Shown piece by piece: positions 6,983 to 15,521 of a stretch of DNA of 26,479 nt. The stretch is from assembly GCA_017412025.1 (NCBI GenBank), contig JAFQOY010000129.1, positions 1-26,479 on the forward strand, read 5' to 3'. Under the pieces are notes generated by a model. It made no database searches. It saw nothing but the letters and a program-made list of their open reading frames with translations, and was not told the origin of the DNA. How positions within the stretch are numbered: the first letter of the stretch is position 1; every line of letters begins with the position of its first letter. A program made the translations under genes and the position numbers. Source of the stretch: Clostridia bacterium. Its GTDB lineage: Bacteria > Bacillota_A > Clostridia > Christensenellales > Aristaeellaceae.

Positions 6983-7745
6983 TGATTTCGCCGGCGTGTA
7001 TGATACGCTGATGGATGACTATGACTATGATGCGTGGAGCAGATACTATCTTAATCTGATTGAGCAGCAGTACGGCGGCTTGCCGCATAGCGCCGCCGAA
7101 TGCGCCTGCGGCACCGGAAGCCTTACGGTACGCCTTGCACAGGCCGGGCTTCGCATGACTGGCGTGGATCTTTCCGCGTCGATGCTCAGGCGTGCCGAGG
7201 CTAAAGCGCGCAAATGGGGCGTGGAGACAGCGTTTGTCAGGCAGGATATGCGAAAGCTTTCGCTCACACGCAGGACTGGAGCGGTTCTTGCCACCTGCGA
7301 CGGCGTCAACTATCTGACCGCGCCTGAGGATGTGAAGGCGTTCTTTGCATCGGCATTTGCCTCGCTGGAACCGGGCGGCGCACTGTGCTTTGATTGTTCC
7401 AGCAGGCATAAGCTGGAGCGCGTCATGGGGGATTCCTTTTTCGGCGAAGAGCGCGACGGCATCGCAACGCTGTGGCAGAATAAACTGAATGCGGAGACGC
7501 ACGTTCTTACCATGGACGTGACTTTCTTTGTCCGCGAAGAAGATGGCAGATACCGCCGCTTCAGGGAACAGCACAGGCAGCGCGCGCACAGCCGTGATGA
7601 AATTTGCGCTTGGCTTCAGGAAGCTGGATTTGAGCATATCTGCGTCTATGGCGGCATGCGCTTTGATGAGCCGAAAAGCGATGATATCCGCATACACTAC
7701 ACTGCGCGCAGGCCAAAGCCCGTGCAGGCGGATTTTGAACTGTAA
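6975..7745 (+). CDS. Class I SAM-dependent methyltransferase
   Basis: Soluble 256-residue methyltransferase of the Methyltransf_25/YqeM-like group. The N-terminus MYDDFAGVYDTLMDDYDYDAW is typical of these enzymes. The SAM-binding motif I is AECACGTGSLT (residues 41-51) and the ribose-binding acidic residue is D65 in MTGVDLSASM. An adenine-side motif RQDMRKL and a motif IV-like region ATCDGVNYL follow. The substrate is unknown. ATG at 6975 has AGGAAGAG upstream and overlaps the spore protein gene by 8 nt. The stop TAA at 7743-7745 lies just before hslO. Confidence 0.85.
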   Translation: MYDDFAGVYDTLMDDYDYDAWSRYYLNLIEQQYGGLPHSAAECACGTGSLTVRLAQAGLRMTGVDLSASMLRRAEAKARKWGVETAFVRQDMRKLSLTRRTGAVLATCDGVNYLTAPEDVKAFFASAFASLEPGGALCFDCSSRHKLERVMGDSFFGEERDGIATLWQNKLNAETHVLTMDVTFFVREEDGRYRRFREQHRQRAHSRDEICAWLQEAGFEHICVYGGMRFDEPKSDDIRIHYTARRPKPVQADFEL

Positions 7746-7762
7746 TGACTGGAGGAACATCT

Positions 7763-8656
7763 ATGGAACAGAAGAAAGCAAGATTGCTGCGTATGACGCT
7801 CATGGGCGGTCAGGCGCGCGTTTTTCTTTGCGATACGACGGAGATGGCGCAGCAGGCGCGGGATATGCACAATGCGAGCAACACCTGCAGCGCAGCTATG
7901 GGCAGAATGATCGCAGCGGCAGCCATCATGGGCGCCGGGCTCAAGAGCGAGGGGGACAGAGTGACCCTTACGATCAACGGCGGCGGTCCCGCCGGTCCGC
8001 TTTGCGCGGTTGCTGGTCCCAACGGCAGCGTCAAGGTGACGATTGAACACCCGGAGATTGAATTGACGTCCAAACCCAATGGGAAGCTCGACGTGGGCGG
8101 CGCTCTCGGTTGTGACGGGCAGTTGACGGTCATGCGTTCCTTTGGCTATGGCGAGCCGTATATCGGACGGGTGAATCTGGTATCCGGCGAAGTGGCGGAA
8201 GATGTGGCGATGTACTATCTGGAATCTGAGCAGACGCCGTCTCTTTGCGCGCTGGGTACGCTGGTTGGTGAAGATATCCTTGCGGCGGGCGGTATTCTGA
8301 TTCAGGCGATGCCGGGCTGCTCTGACGAGCTGCTCGATGCGCTTGAGATCCGTGCAGAACTGTTTGGTTCGATATCCCAAATGCTTCAGGAAATGTCGCT
8401 AGAGGAGATTGTTTCCGGCTGCTTCCGTGGCCTTGAGCCGGAAATCCTGGAGGAAATCCCGCTTGAGCTGCGCTGTGACTGCTCCAGAGCGTATATTGAG
8501 CGCGTGCTTCTGTCCATGGGCGAGGAAGAGATCCGCGATTTGATCCGTACGCAGAACGGATGCGAGGTCAGCTGTCATTTCTGCCGCAGCCATTATGCTT
8601 TCTCCGGGGAAGAGCTTGAGCATCTGCTTGAACAGGGACTGACTGAAGAGGACTAA
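7763..8656 (+). CDS. hslO: Hsp33 redox-regulated chaperone
   Basis: Cytoplasmic holdase chaperone activated by oxidation. 297 residues, the family length. The C-terminal zinc switch is complete: C238-D-C240 and C271-H-F-C274, with an extra C267. The N-terminal domain has the family pattern NTCSAAMGRMIAAAAIMG and later GGPAGPLCAVAG. The start at 7763 is chosen because GGAGGA lies six bases upstream; the ATG at 7745, overlapping the previous stop, has no such site. It is part of the plus-strand run and follows the methyltransferase by 17 nt, so oxidative-stress protection is probably coexpressed with its neighbours. Confidence 0.95.
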   Translation: MEQKKARLLRMTLMGGQARVFLCDTTEMAQQARDMHNASNTCSAAMGRMIAAAAIMGAGLKSEGDRVTLTINGGGPAGPLCAVAGPNGSVKVTIEHPEIELTSKPNGKLDVGGALGCDGQLTVMRSFGYGEPYIGRVNLVSGEVAEDVAMYYLESEQTPSLCALGTLVGEDILAAGGILIQAMPGCSDELLDALEIRAELFGSISQMLQEMSLEEIVSGCFRGLEPEILEEIPLELRCDCSRAYIERVLLSMGEEEIRDLIRTQNGCEVSCHFCRSHYAFSGEELEHLLEQGLTEED

Positions 8657-8687
8657 TCAGACAACAACGGTGCAGGGGAGTGACGCC

Positions 8688-10379
8688 ATGAGCAACGTGG
8701 TGCAGATAGAGCGTTCATGTGCATATCTTGTTAACCGCGCTGCAAGACATCGACGGTCGGGACGATATGACGAAGCGATGGCCCTTCTGACGAAGGCAAA
8801 GGATCAGTTCGGTTTTCATGAGGAGATTGAGCTGGAAACTGCGCTCGTCTATGAAGAGATGGGCTGCGACGAAGAGGCCTCGCGCTCGTATCTGCGCGTC
8901 GTCCGCGCGGATGGTGCGCACAAGGGTCAGGCATTGTTTCATCTGGCGCTTTCTGCGCTGCAGCGGGGAGACGCCGTGCGCGCCGCATCGTATTATCAGC
9001 TGTATTGTGCTTCGCCGCAGGACGGGATTTCCAGAGAAATGACCGTGCTTCTCGCCCGGCAGCTTGACGCGCAGCTTGTGCGCGCTTTGCCGTCAGGAAG
9101 AAAAGGCCGTGCCGCGCAGCTGCGGCAGCGCGCGCTTGTGCGCATACAGCAGGGAAAGGCAGCCTCGGCGGCTTATGCGCTCAGGCATGCGCTGAAGCTT
9201 CACCCGTCAGCGCAGGGCTATATGCTGCTTGCCTGCTGCCATCTGCTGAGAGGTGAAACCAACGAAGCGCTTACCAATGCTAAACTGGCGCATCAGAAGT
9301 CGCCCGCGCACGTACAGGCGCTCTGTGTTCTGGCGGATACATACCTGGCCTGCGGCGAGAATGCTCTGGGAAGGCGTTCTGTGTATCTGGCGGCGCTCCG
9401 TGCCCGGTCTGCAGAGGATCTGCATGCCGCAGCCATGGAAAGCGCAAAACATGGCGAGGACCGGTTGACGCTTTATTTGACCCGCAGGCTGCTCAGAAGA
9501 GAGCCTTTTCATACGCAGGGCATGATGCTGCGCGCCTGCGCCATGATCAACCTGGGAAACGTGCAGGACGCTGCGCGTCTGATGGGGCGTCTCTGCGGGC
9601 TTTTGCCTGAAAATTCTGTGTGCGAAGCATATTTCAGAAAAATCAGGGAAGGAGAAGCGCCTGAAGAACGTCTGGATATTGGACTTGAAATCACCCGGCA
9701 GGAGGGTATTGACCGCGCATCGGAGCTGATTTCGATGCTTTATGAGGCTCCGGAGACCATCTGCAGCGACCGTATCCGTCTTAGAAACGCCTGCAGATAT
9801 GGCGCATGGGCGATACGATCCGGCATGGCAGGCGCGAGAATCACAACTGTCGCGCTGATTCTGCTGTGCTCGCTGCCCGCAAGAGAGGCCCGCGAAACGC
9901 TTCTGGACGCGCTTGCCGATCCAGCCATCGCGGATTCGCTTAAGATGTCCATCCTTCAGGTGCTTACGGGCAAGGAAGGCTTTAAACCGTACTGGGTTGA
10001 CTATGAAGGAAAGCTTGTGCGTCTGGCTGCGGGCGGCGTCAGCAGCAGGGCGATGAACAGCGAGCACAATTCCCGGATTGTGCAAAGGGCATGCGATGCG
10101 CTTGGCGGCCGTTTTCCGGATGCCCCAGGCGTGCTTTTGCCCATTTATCTCGGGTATCTGGATCGATATGGCGAGGTGAAGAGGCGTCAGGAACCTGCAT
10201 GTGCAGCGGCGCTTGAGTATATCTACCATCATCTGAAAAACCATGAGCAGGTCTTGCCGGATCTGCTTGCACAGCGTTACGGGGTTACAGTCAGAATGTG
10301 CTGCGTGTATATCCGCAGGCTGACGAGAGTGTGCGCTGCGCTCCGCAGCGAAGAAAAAAGAACGGAGGATGAACGATGA
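8688..10379 (+). CDS. Tetratricopeptide-repeat protein, large, uncharacterised
   Basis: A 563-residue soluble, alpha-helical protein without a signal peptide or membrane segment. The N-terminal two thirds show TPR-like pairs: ARHRRSGRYDEAMALLTKAK, LETALVYEEMGCDEEASRSY, ALFHLALSALQRGDAVRAASYY, GYMLLACCHLLRGETNEALT, ALCVLADTYLACGENALGRR. The remainder is helical. The last part (about 523-545, LLAQRYGVTVRMCCVYIRRL) has the look of a helix-turn-helix. ATG at 8688 has GGGGAGTGA upstream; an earlier in-frame GTG at 8670 does not. It overlaps the next gene by ATGA (10376-10379), so the two are translationally coupled. Function unknown; a scaffold or regulator is conceivable. Confidence 0.75.
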   Translation: MSNVVQIERSCAYLVNRAARHRRSGRYDEAMALLTKAKDQFGFHEEIELETALVYEEMGCDEEASRSYLRVVRADGAHKGQALFHLALSALQRGDAVRAASYYQLYCASPQDGISREMTVLLARQLDAQLVRALPSGRKGRAAQLRQRALVRIQQGKAASAAYALRHALKLHPSAQGYMLLACCHLLRGETNEALTNAKLAHQKSPAHVQALCVLADTYLACGENALGRRSVYLAALRARSAEDLHAAAMESAKHGEDRLTLYLTRRLLRREPFHTQGMMLRACAMINLGNVQDAARLMGRLCGLLPENSVCEAYFRKIREGEAPEERLDIGLEITRQEGIDRASELISMLYEAPETICSDRIRLRNACRYGAWAIRSGMAGARITTVALILLCSLPAREARETLLDALADPAIADSLKMSILQVLTGKEGFKPYWVDYEGKLVRLAAGGVSSRAMNSEHNSRIVQRACDALGGRFPDAPGVLLPIYLGYLDRYGEVKRRQEPACAAALEYIYHHLKNHEQVLPDLLAQRYGVTVRMCCVYIRRLTRVCAALRSEEKRTEDER

Positions 10380-11203
10380 ACTGCATTGATTTTGACAAGA
10401 AGTTTGAATCGTATATGCGCATCTGGGTGAAGAACAACAGCGAAAGATACAAGAACAACATGGACGTCATTGAAGCAATGATGCCTGACATTTATATGTC
10501 CTTCCTGAGCAAGCCTGCCACCTGGCTTGGCGGCAAGGCGCCTCAGGCCTACTTTGAACAGTTCAGCGACGCGAAGATGCTTGTGGACTGGATGTGCCAG
10601 TACTATAAGGAGAAAATTCCCGTTCCGGATCTGCTCCTTGAGCGCATCACTGAGCTGGGCGCTGACGCCGAAAAAGCGCTTGCTGCGCTTCCGTTTGGCA
10701 AGGGGGTTCATGAGGAAGCTGCGCTGACCGCGATCACCCTGCTGACGGAAATGGAGAGTACGGCGATGCTCGAGCAATATGTCGCCTATATCGCTTCCCT
10801 TGAGGAATCCTGCGAGAAGGGAGATATGTGCGCGGAAGCGCTTGTTTCCATGGGTGAGACGGCGGTAAAGCCTATTCTTGACGCACTTGATGGCGCAAGC
10901 GAAACGGGACGCGATATTTTTGCGGATATTCTTTGTAATTTCCCGGGAGACGAGCGTATTCTGGCGCTTCTGCTCGATCGCTTTGAGCATGCGCATCAGC
11001 AGCGCGCGCTGTTTGCTTCCTATCTGGCGAAGCTCGGCGACGAGCGCGCGCTGCCTGCGCTGCTCAAAGCCGCTCTGGATGATCATATCAATTATCTTGA
11101 CTATGTCGAGGTTGTCAACGCGATCGATGCGCTTGGCGGAGAGCGTCCGCCGGAGCGCGACTTCAGCGGCGATCCGTACTACGAATCGCTCAAGCGCGTC
11201 TGA
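10376..11203 (+). CDS. HEAT-repeat-like helical protein, uncharacterised
   Basis: A 275-residue soluble protein, entirely helical by composition. Its N-terminal half contains a block (YMSFLSKPATWLGGKAPQAYF) that I associate with uncharacterised clostridial proteins. From about residue 110 there are HEAT-like repeats, with phrases such as ALVSMGETAVKPILDALDGA and YLAKLGDERALPALLKAALDD. There is no signal peptide, membrane span or catalytic motif. The start codon lies inside the previous stop (ATGA), with GGAGGATGAACG upstream. It is probably a partner of the TPR protein, since both are protein-interaction folds and coupled. Function unknown. Confidence 0.72.
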   Translation: MNCIDFDKKFESYMRIWVKNNSERYKNNMDVIEAMMPDIYMSFLSKPATWLGGKAPQAYFEQFSDAKMLVDWMCQYYKEKIPVPDLLLERITELGADAEKALAALPFGKGVHEEAALTAITLLTEMESTAMLEQYVAYIASLEESCEKGDMCAEALVSMGETAVKPILDALDGASETGRDIFADILCNFPGDERILALLLDRFEHAHQQRALFASYLAKLGDERALPALLKAALDDHINYLDYVEVVNAIDALGGERPPERDFSGDPYYESLKRV

Positions 11204-11293
11204 TGACGAACATGTATCATATGCCGACACGCAGCCTGAGGAGTTTTGGGGCGCCTGCCGGCCTGCAATGCATTTGGAGGAGGTGCTGCTTTC

Positions 11294-13252
11294 GTGATTT
11301 GTCCCAATTGCGGTAAGGAACTTCCGGATACTGCGCGTGTTTGTTCCAGATGTTCTGCGGTGCAGCGTGTGTTCCGGCGCAGGCATGCGGATGCCGATCT
11401 GCCGGAGCCTGACCAGGCTGTGCGCGTTCAGAGCAGAGTTGCGCCTGAACAGCGCGAGGCCATGCGCAGGAGAGAGCCCTCTGAAACGCAGAATGCACGA
11501 TCTCCTGAGGCAGTGCCCGTTCGCGGTGCGAGAGATGAACACCTGTATCAAAGGCAGGCGGACAGCGATGTGCCGATCGGTCTGATCAGGCAGCAGGAAC
11601 GACAGAAGGCGAAGGTGAGGCATGTCCGCCGCGCGCCGGATCATAAGCGGGCCAAGGTGGATGCGCAGCCCAAATTGGTGGATCCGCCGATCTATCGCAA
11701 ATCCCATAAGCGCCTGCTCCGCGCACTGTTTGTGCTGATGCTGGTGCTCATGTTTATTGGAGCCGTATGCGGCTATATGCTGTTCCGTACGGAAAACGGA
11801 CAGCGCCTGATGGCGACGTGGGGCTGGTCAGTTGCCAGGACGGACGCCTATGTGACGCTTGGCAGGGAACTGTATGAGCAGGCGTATTTTTCCCGTGCGC
11901 TTGAAAAACTGGAAGTGGCTGTGGAGCGCGAACCAAACAACGTGGACGCGCTGGTGCTCATGGGCCAGGCTTATACAGAGCTGATGCGGACCGATGAAGC
12001 CGTTGCCATTTATGAGTCGCTGATCAATCGGATTGCGCCGTCGCATCCCAGCGCCTACAGGAATCTGATCCGCATTTATCAGAGCCAGGGCTATAATGCC
12101 GAGGCGCTGGCGCTGATGAAGGTCGCCTCGGAAAAGGCAAACAGCACGCAGGAGTTTACCGTCATGCTCCGCGAATATACGCCGGAGCCGCCTGAGTTTT
12201 CTTACACGGAGGGTCGATATACGGAGGAGATTGACGTGACCATCTCCGTACCTGAAGGCGAGACGGTGTATTATTCGATTGACGGCACGGATCCTTCTGA
12301 GTCTGGTCTTGTCTATGAGGCAGGCACCAAGATTCATATTCCGGAAGGAAAGATGACGATTAAGGCGATCGGATTTACGCAGAACGGTATGCCCAGCGAG
12401 CAGATTACGGCCAATTATACGGTTATCATTCCCACGCCGTCTGCGCCGAAATCCAACTACGCTTCCGGCGTTTACAAGAAAGCGCCGAAGGTTTCGCTTC
12501 GCCCCGGTTCGGAGGATAAGAAGGAGAATGCGCAGATCGTAGCGATCTACTATACGCTTGACGGCAGACAGGCGACGACGGACTCGACGCTGTATACGGA
12601 GCCGATTCAGCTCCCCGTCGGCGATTCACGCCTTCGGGCGATTGCTGTTCATAAGAACGGCAAAATCAGCTATGAGATGAACGTCACCTATAAGGTCGAG
12701 GGCAATCTGAAAAAGATGTTCGGGGCAAGCGACGTGTTCAAGAACATGGAGCTATACAAGACCGGCTATAAGACGTTCACCAAGAACTGGGGTACGCCGC
12801 AGTCCTACGAAGCGCTTCCGGAGGAAGAATGGTATGATCCGGATATGGAAAGCTACGAGGCAAAATACAGCTGGGGAAGCGCAAGGTTCTGTATTAAGAC
12901 CAAGGATGGAAGCCCGGTGCTGTATTATCTGGATACGACGAACAGCAAAATGACTGCGCCACGCACGACAAAAGTGGGCATGGCTGCAGAAAAGGTACTG
13001 GAAAAGTATCGTGATCTTGGACAGGCCGCGCTTGATTCGCACGGAAACAGGCTGCTGTACAATTATAATTCGGGCAATTATCAGTTTGGCACTTACAGGC
13101 GTGAGGCCGATGGAAAATACGCGATTCACTATTATTATCCGATCGGCGAGAAGCACGATATCTTTGTCGAACTCTCGTACTATCTCGATGCGGAGAACAA
13201 GGTGGAACGCATCGTCTGGCAGCGTTATCTTTCCGAGATCACGGGAAGCTGA
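11294..13252 (+). CDS. Membrane protein: zinc ribbon, TM helix, TPR, and two chitobiase-C-like domains
   Basis: 652 residues. An N-terminal zinc ribbon CPNC...CSRC (3-20) is followed by a charged disordered region (21-138), one membrane helix (about 142-164), TPR repeats (about 183-282), two beta-sandwich repeats like the chitobiase/beta-hexosaminidase C-terminal domain (about 297-377 and 384-467; each has a YYSIDGTDP- or YYTLDGRQAT-type phrase, then IKAIG or LRAIA), and a tyrosine-rich C-terminal domain (470-652). The topology is likely zinc ribbon inside and TPR plus beta domains outside. GTG at 11294 is chosen because GGAGGAGGTG lies about 10 nt upstream and the protein then begins MICPNCGKEL. 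A role in the envelope or spore coat is possible but unproven. A promoter and T-box follow immediately. Confidence 0.82.
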   Translation: MICPNCGKELPDTARVCSRCSAVQRVFRRRHADADLPEPDQAVRVQSRVAPEQREAMRRREPSETQNARSPEAVPVRGARDEHLYQRQADSDVPIGLIRQQERQKAKVRHVRRAPDHKRAKVDAQPKLVDPPIYRKSHKRLLRALFVLMLVLMFIGAVCGYMLFRTENGQRLMATWGWSVARTDAYVTLGRELYEQAYFSRALEKLEVAVEREPNNVDALVLMGQAYTELMRTDEAVAIYESLINRIAPSHPSAYRNLIRIYQSQGYNAEALALMKVASEKANSTQEFTVMLREYTPEPPEFSYTEGRYTEEIDVTISVPEGETVYYSIDGTDPSESGLVYEAGTKIHIPEGKMTIKAIGFTQNGMPSEQITANYTVIIPTPSAPKSNYASGVYKKAPKVSLRPGSEDKKENAQIVAIYYTLDGRQATTDSTLYTEPIQLPVGDSRLRAIAVHKNGKISYEMNVTYKVEGNLKKMFGASDVFKNMELYKTGYKTFTKNWGTPQSYEALPEEEWYDPDMESYEAKYSWGSARFCIKTKDGSPVLYYLDTTNSKMTAPRTTKVGMAAEKVLEKYRDLGQAALDSHGNRLLYNYNSGNYQFGTYRREADGKYAIHYYYPIGEKHDIFVELSYYLDAENKVERIVWQRYLSEITGS

Positions 13253-13267
13253 CGGAGCGCTTTCTGC

Positions 13268-13296
13268 TTGACAAATACCATAAAAAACCCTATAAT
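13268..13296 (+). promoter_or_regulatory. Perfect sigma-A promoter of metG
   Basis: TTGACA (13268-13273), exactly 17 bp, then TATAAT (13291-13296): full consensus. The predicted start near 13303 is the beginning of the T-box leader, so expression is presumably set by the leader rather than by promoter strength. Confidence 0.93.
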
Positions 13297-13302
13297 AGAC
13301 AG

Positions 13303-13529
13303 GTATATTGACTGCTGAGAAGAAGAGAGCAGCCGCAGAGCGCGTCTAAAGAGAGCCGGGCAGGGTGAAAGCCGGCGGCGTCGTGGCGGCTGGTATGGCT
13401 TTGGAGCATCTGTGATGAATAAGCGCAGCGGGCGGCTCCCGTTACAGGGCATTGAGGCAGGCTCTTGCCTGCAAAACAGGGTGGTACCACGATATATTCG
13501 TCCCTCGCTTTTTGCGGGGGACGTTTTTT
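13303..13529 (+). promoter_or_regulatory. T-box leader (methionine), tRNA-sensing
   Basis: A leader that binds uncharged tRNA and lets transcription continue into the synthetase gene. The T-box itself is AGGGTGGTACCACG (13478-13491), containing the UGGU bulge able to pair with the ACCA end of a tRNA with discriminator A, as in tRNA-Met. The antiterminator pairs AGGG and ACGA with TCGTCCCT. Upstream lie AGAGAGCC and GTGAAAGCCGGC (stem I region). An ATG at 13395-13397, followed by GCTTTGGAGC, is the candidate Met specifier, consistent with metG downstream. The specifier position is my inference without folding. Confidence 0.92.
13499..13529 (+). terminator. T-box regulatory terminator
   Basis: CGTCCCTCGC (13499-13508), a short T loop, and GCGGGGGACG (13514-13523) are followed by TTTTTT. 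The left arm overlaps the antiterminator pairing, giving the mutually exclusive structures of a T-box. Confidence 0.92.
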
Positions 13530-13543
13530 AAGGAGAGGGAATC

Positions 13544-15520
13544 ATGAGCGAGAAACAGAAATTCTACATTACCACGCCGATTTATTATCCCAGCGATAAT
13601 CTGCATATCGGCCACAGCTACTGTTCTACCGCGGCTGATACCATGGCGCGCTTCAAGAAGCAGACCGGGTATGACGTATTCTTCCTGACCGGTACGGACG
13701 AGCACGGCCAGAAGATTGAGCGCAAGGCACAGGAAGCGGGCGTGACGCCCCAGGCTTACGTCGATCATATCGTTGCCGGCATCAAGGATCTCTGGAAGCT
13801 GATGGATGTTGAGTATGACGATTTTATCCGCACAACGGACGAGCGCCATGTCAAATCCGTGCAGAAGGTGTTCAAGAAGCTGCATGATCAGGGCGATATC
13901 TACAAGAGCGAATATGAGGGCTGGTACTGCACGCCGTGCGAATCCTTCTGGACGGAGCTGCAGCTCAAGGACGGCTGCTGCCCGGACTGCGGCCGTGCTG
14001 TTGAAAAGACCCGTGAAGAGAGCTATTTCTTCCGTCTTTCCAAGTATCAGGACTGGCTGATTGATTATATCAAGACCCATCCGGATTTCATCCAGCCGGC
14101 TTCCCGTGCGACGGAGATGCTCAACAACTTCCTGATTCCGGGTCTGCAGGATCTGTGTGTGTCCCGTACGAGCCTGAAGTGGGGTATTCCGGTCGATTTT
14201 GATCCGAAGCATACCGTATACGTTTGGGTTGATGCGCTGACCAACTATATCAACGCGCTGGGCTATGGCTCCGACGATGATACGCTGTATCAGAAGTATT
14301 GGCCGGCAGATATCCATCTGGTTGGCAAGGAGATCGTCCGTTTCCACACCATCATCTGGCCGATTATGCTTCACGCGCTGGGGCTCCCGCTGCCCAAGCA
14401 GGTATTCGGTCATGGCTGGCTGGTCATGGGCGGCGGCAAGATGAGCAAGTCCAAGGGCAATGTCGTCGATCCGGTCAAGCTCTGCAACCGTTATTCCTCC
14501 GACGCTGTGCGTTATTTCCTTATGCGCGAGATGCCGTTCGGTTCTGACGGTGAGTTCACCAATGAAGCGCTGATCAAGCGCATTAACTCCGACCTGGCGA
14601 ACGATCTGGGCAATCTGGTCAGCCGCAGCGTCGCGATGATCGAAAAGTATTTCGGCGGCGTCGTTCCGGCTCCGGCGGAGTATAACGAGCTTGATCAGAA
14701 GCTGATTGAGCAGGCTTCTACGCTCTGGCAGCGTGTGGAGAAGAGCATGAATGCGCTGCAGTTCTCCAGCGCTCTGGTTGAAATCTGGAAGCTGATTGGC
14801 GATTGCAACAAATACATCGACCTGACGACGCCGTGGATTCTGGCCAAGAACGAAGCGGATCGCCCGCGCCTTGGCACGGTTATGTACGTGCTGCTTGAGT
14901 GCGCGCGTATTGTTGCTGTGCTGATTGCGCCGACCATGCCGCGTACGCCGGAACGCATCTTTGCGCAGATCGGCGTCACTGAAGATGAATTCAAGGTATG
15001 GGATTCCGTCAAGGCGTTCGGCAGCGCGAAGCCGGGCAGCATGGTGAAGAAGGGCGAAGCGCTCTTCCCGCGCATCGACATCGCCAAGGAGCTTGAACTC
15101 CTGGAGGCTGAACGCCAGGCGGCGATGGCGGCTGCGCAGAAAGAAATTCCTGCGCCTGCGGATGAAGAAAAGACCGTATTTACGCAGAAGGATCTGTGCC
15201 AGTTTGCGGACTTTGAGAAGGTGCAGCTCGTCGTGGCCAAGGTGCTCAAGTGCGAGAAGGTGCCCAAGGCGGATAAGCTGCTGATGTCCACGCTGAAGGT
15301 CGGCGATACGGAGCGCGTTGTTGTGTCCGGCATTGCCAAGTTCTACACGCCGGAAGAGATGGTGGGCAAGAAGGTTGTGCTTCTTGCGAATCTTGCTCCG
15401 CGAAAGATCCGCGGCGTGGAATCCCATGGTATGCTCCTTTGCGCTGCCAATGCGGACGACAGCAAGCTCAGCCTGCTGACGGTTGACTCCGATATGGAAG
15501 ACGGCTGCGAGATTGGCTGA
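13544..15520 (+). CDS. metG: Methionyl-tRNA synthetase with C-terminal tRNA-binding domain
   Basis: Charges tRNA-Met, both initiator and elongator. 658 residues. The class I signature HIGH is at 21-24 and KMSKS at 299-303. One zinc knuckle is formed by C129-x2-C132 and C146-x2-C149. The anticodon-binding domain is followed by a C-terminal OB-fold tRNA-binding domain (about 553-658: FADFEKVQLVVAKVL through GVESHGMLLCA), the form found in dimeric bacterial MetRS. AAGGAGAGGGA lies just upstream of the ATG, right after the T-box terminator, so regulation by uncharged tRNA-Met is well supported. tatD follows after 1 nt. Confidence 0.98.
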   Translation: MSEKQKFYITTPIYYPSDNLHIGHSYCSTAADTMARFKKQTGYDVFFLTGTDEHGQKIERKAQEAGVTPQAYVDHIVAGIKDLWKLMDVEYDDFIRTTDERHVKSVQKVFKKLHDQGDIYKSEYEGWYCTPCESFWTELQLKDGCCPDCGRAVEKTREESYFFRLSKYQDWLIDYIKTHPDFIQPASRATEMLNNFLIPGLQDLCVSRTSLKWGIPVDFDPKHTVYVWVDALTNYINALGYGSDDDTLYQKYWPADIHLVGKEIVRFHTIIWPIMLHALGLPLPKQVFGHGWLVMGGGKMSKSKGNVVDPVKLCNRYSSDAVRYFLMREMPFGSDGEFTNEALIKRINSDLANDLGNLVSRSVAMIEKYFGGVVPAPAEYNELDQKLIEQASTLWQRVEKSMNALQFSSALVEIWKLIGDCNKYIDLTTPWILAKNEADRPRLGTVMYVLLECARIVAVLIAPTMPRTPERIFAQIGVTEDEFKVWDSVKAFGSAKPGSMVKKGEALFPRIDIAKELELLEAERQAAMAAAQKEIPAPADEEKTVFTQKDLCQFADFEKVQLVVAKVLKCEKVPKADKLLMSTLKVGDTERVVVSGIAKFYTPEEMVGKKVVLLANLAPRKIRGVESHGMLLCAANADDSKLSLLTVDSDMEDGCEIG

Positions 15521-15521
15521 T

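Noticed and set aside
6799..7011. 70-codon frame starting GTG at 6799
   Set aside because: The neighbouring frame starting at 6803 matches a spore protein and fits the ribosome site; this one is a shadow.
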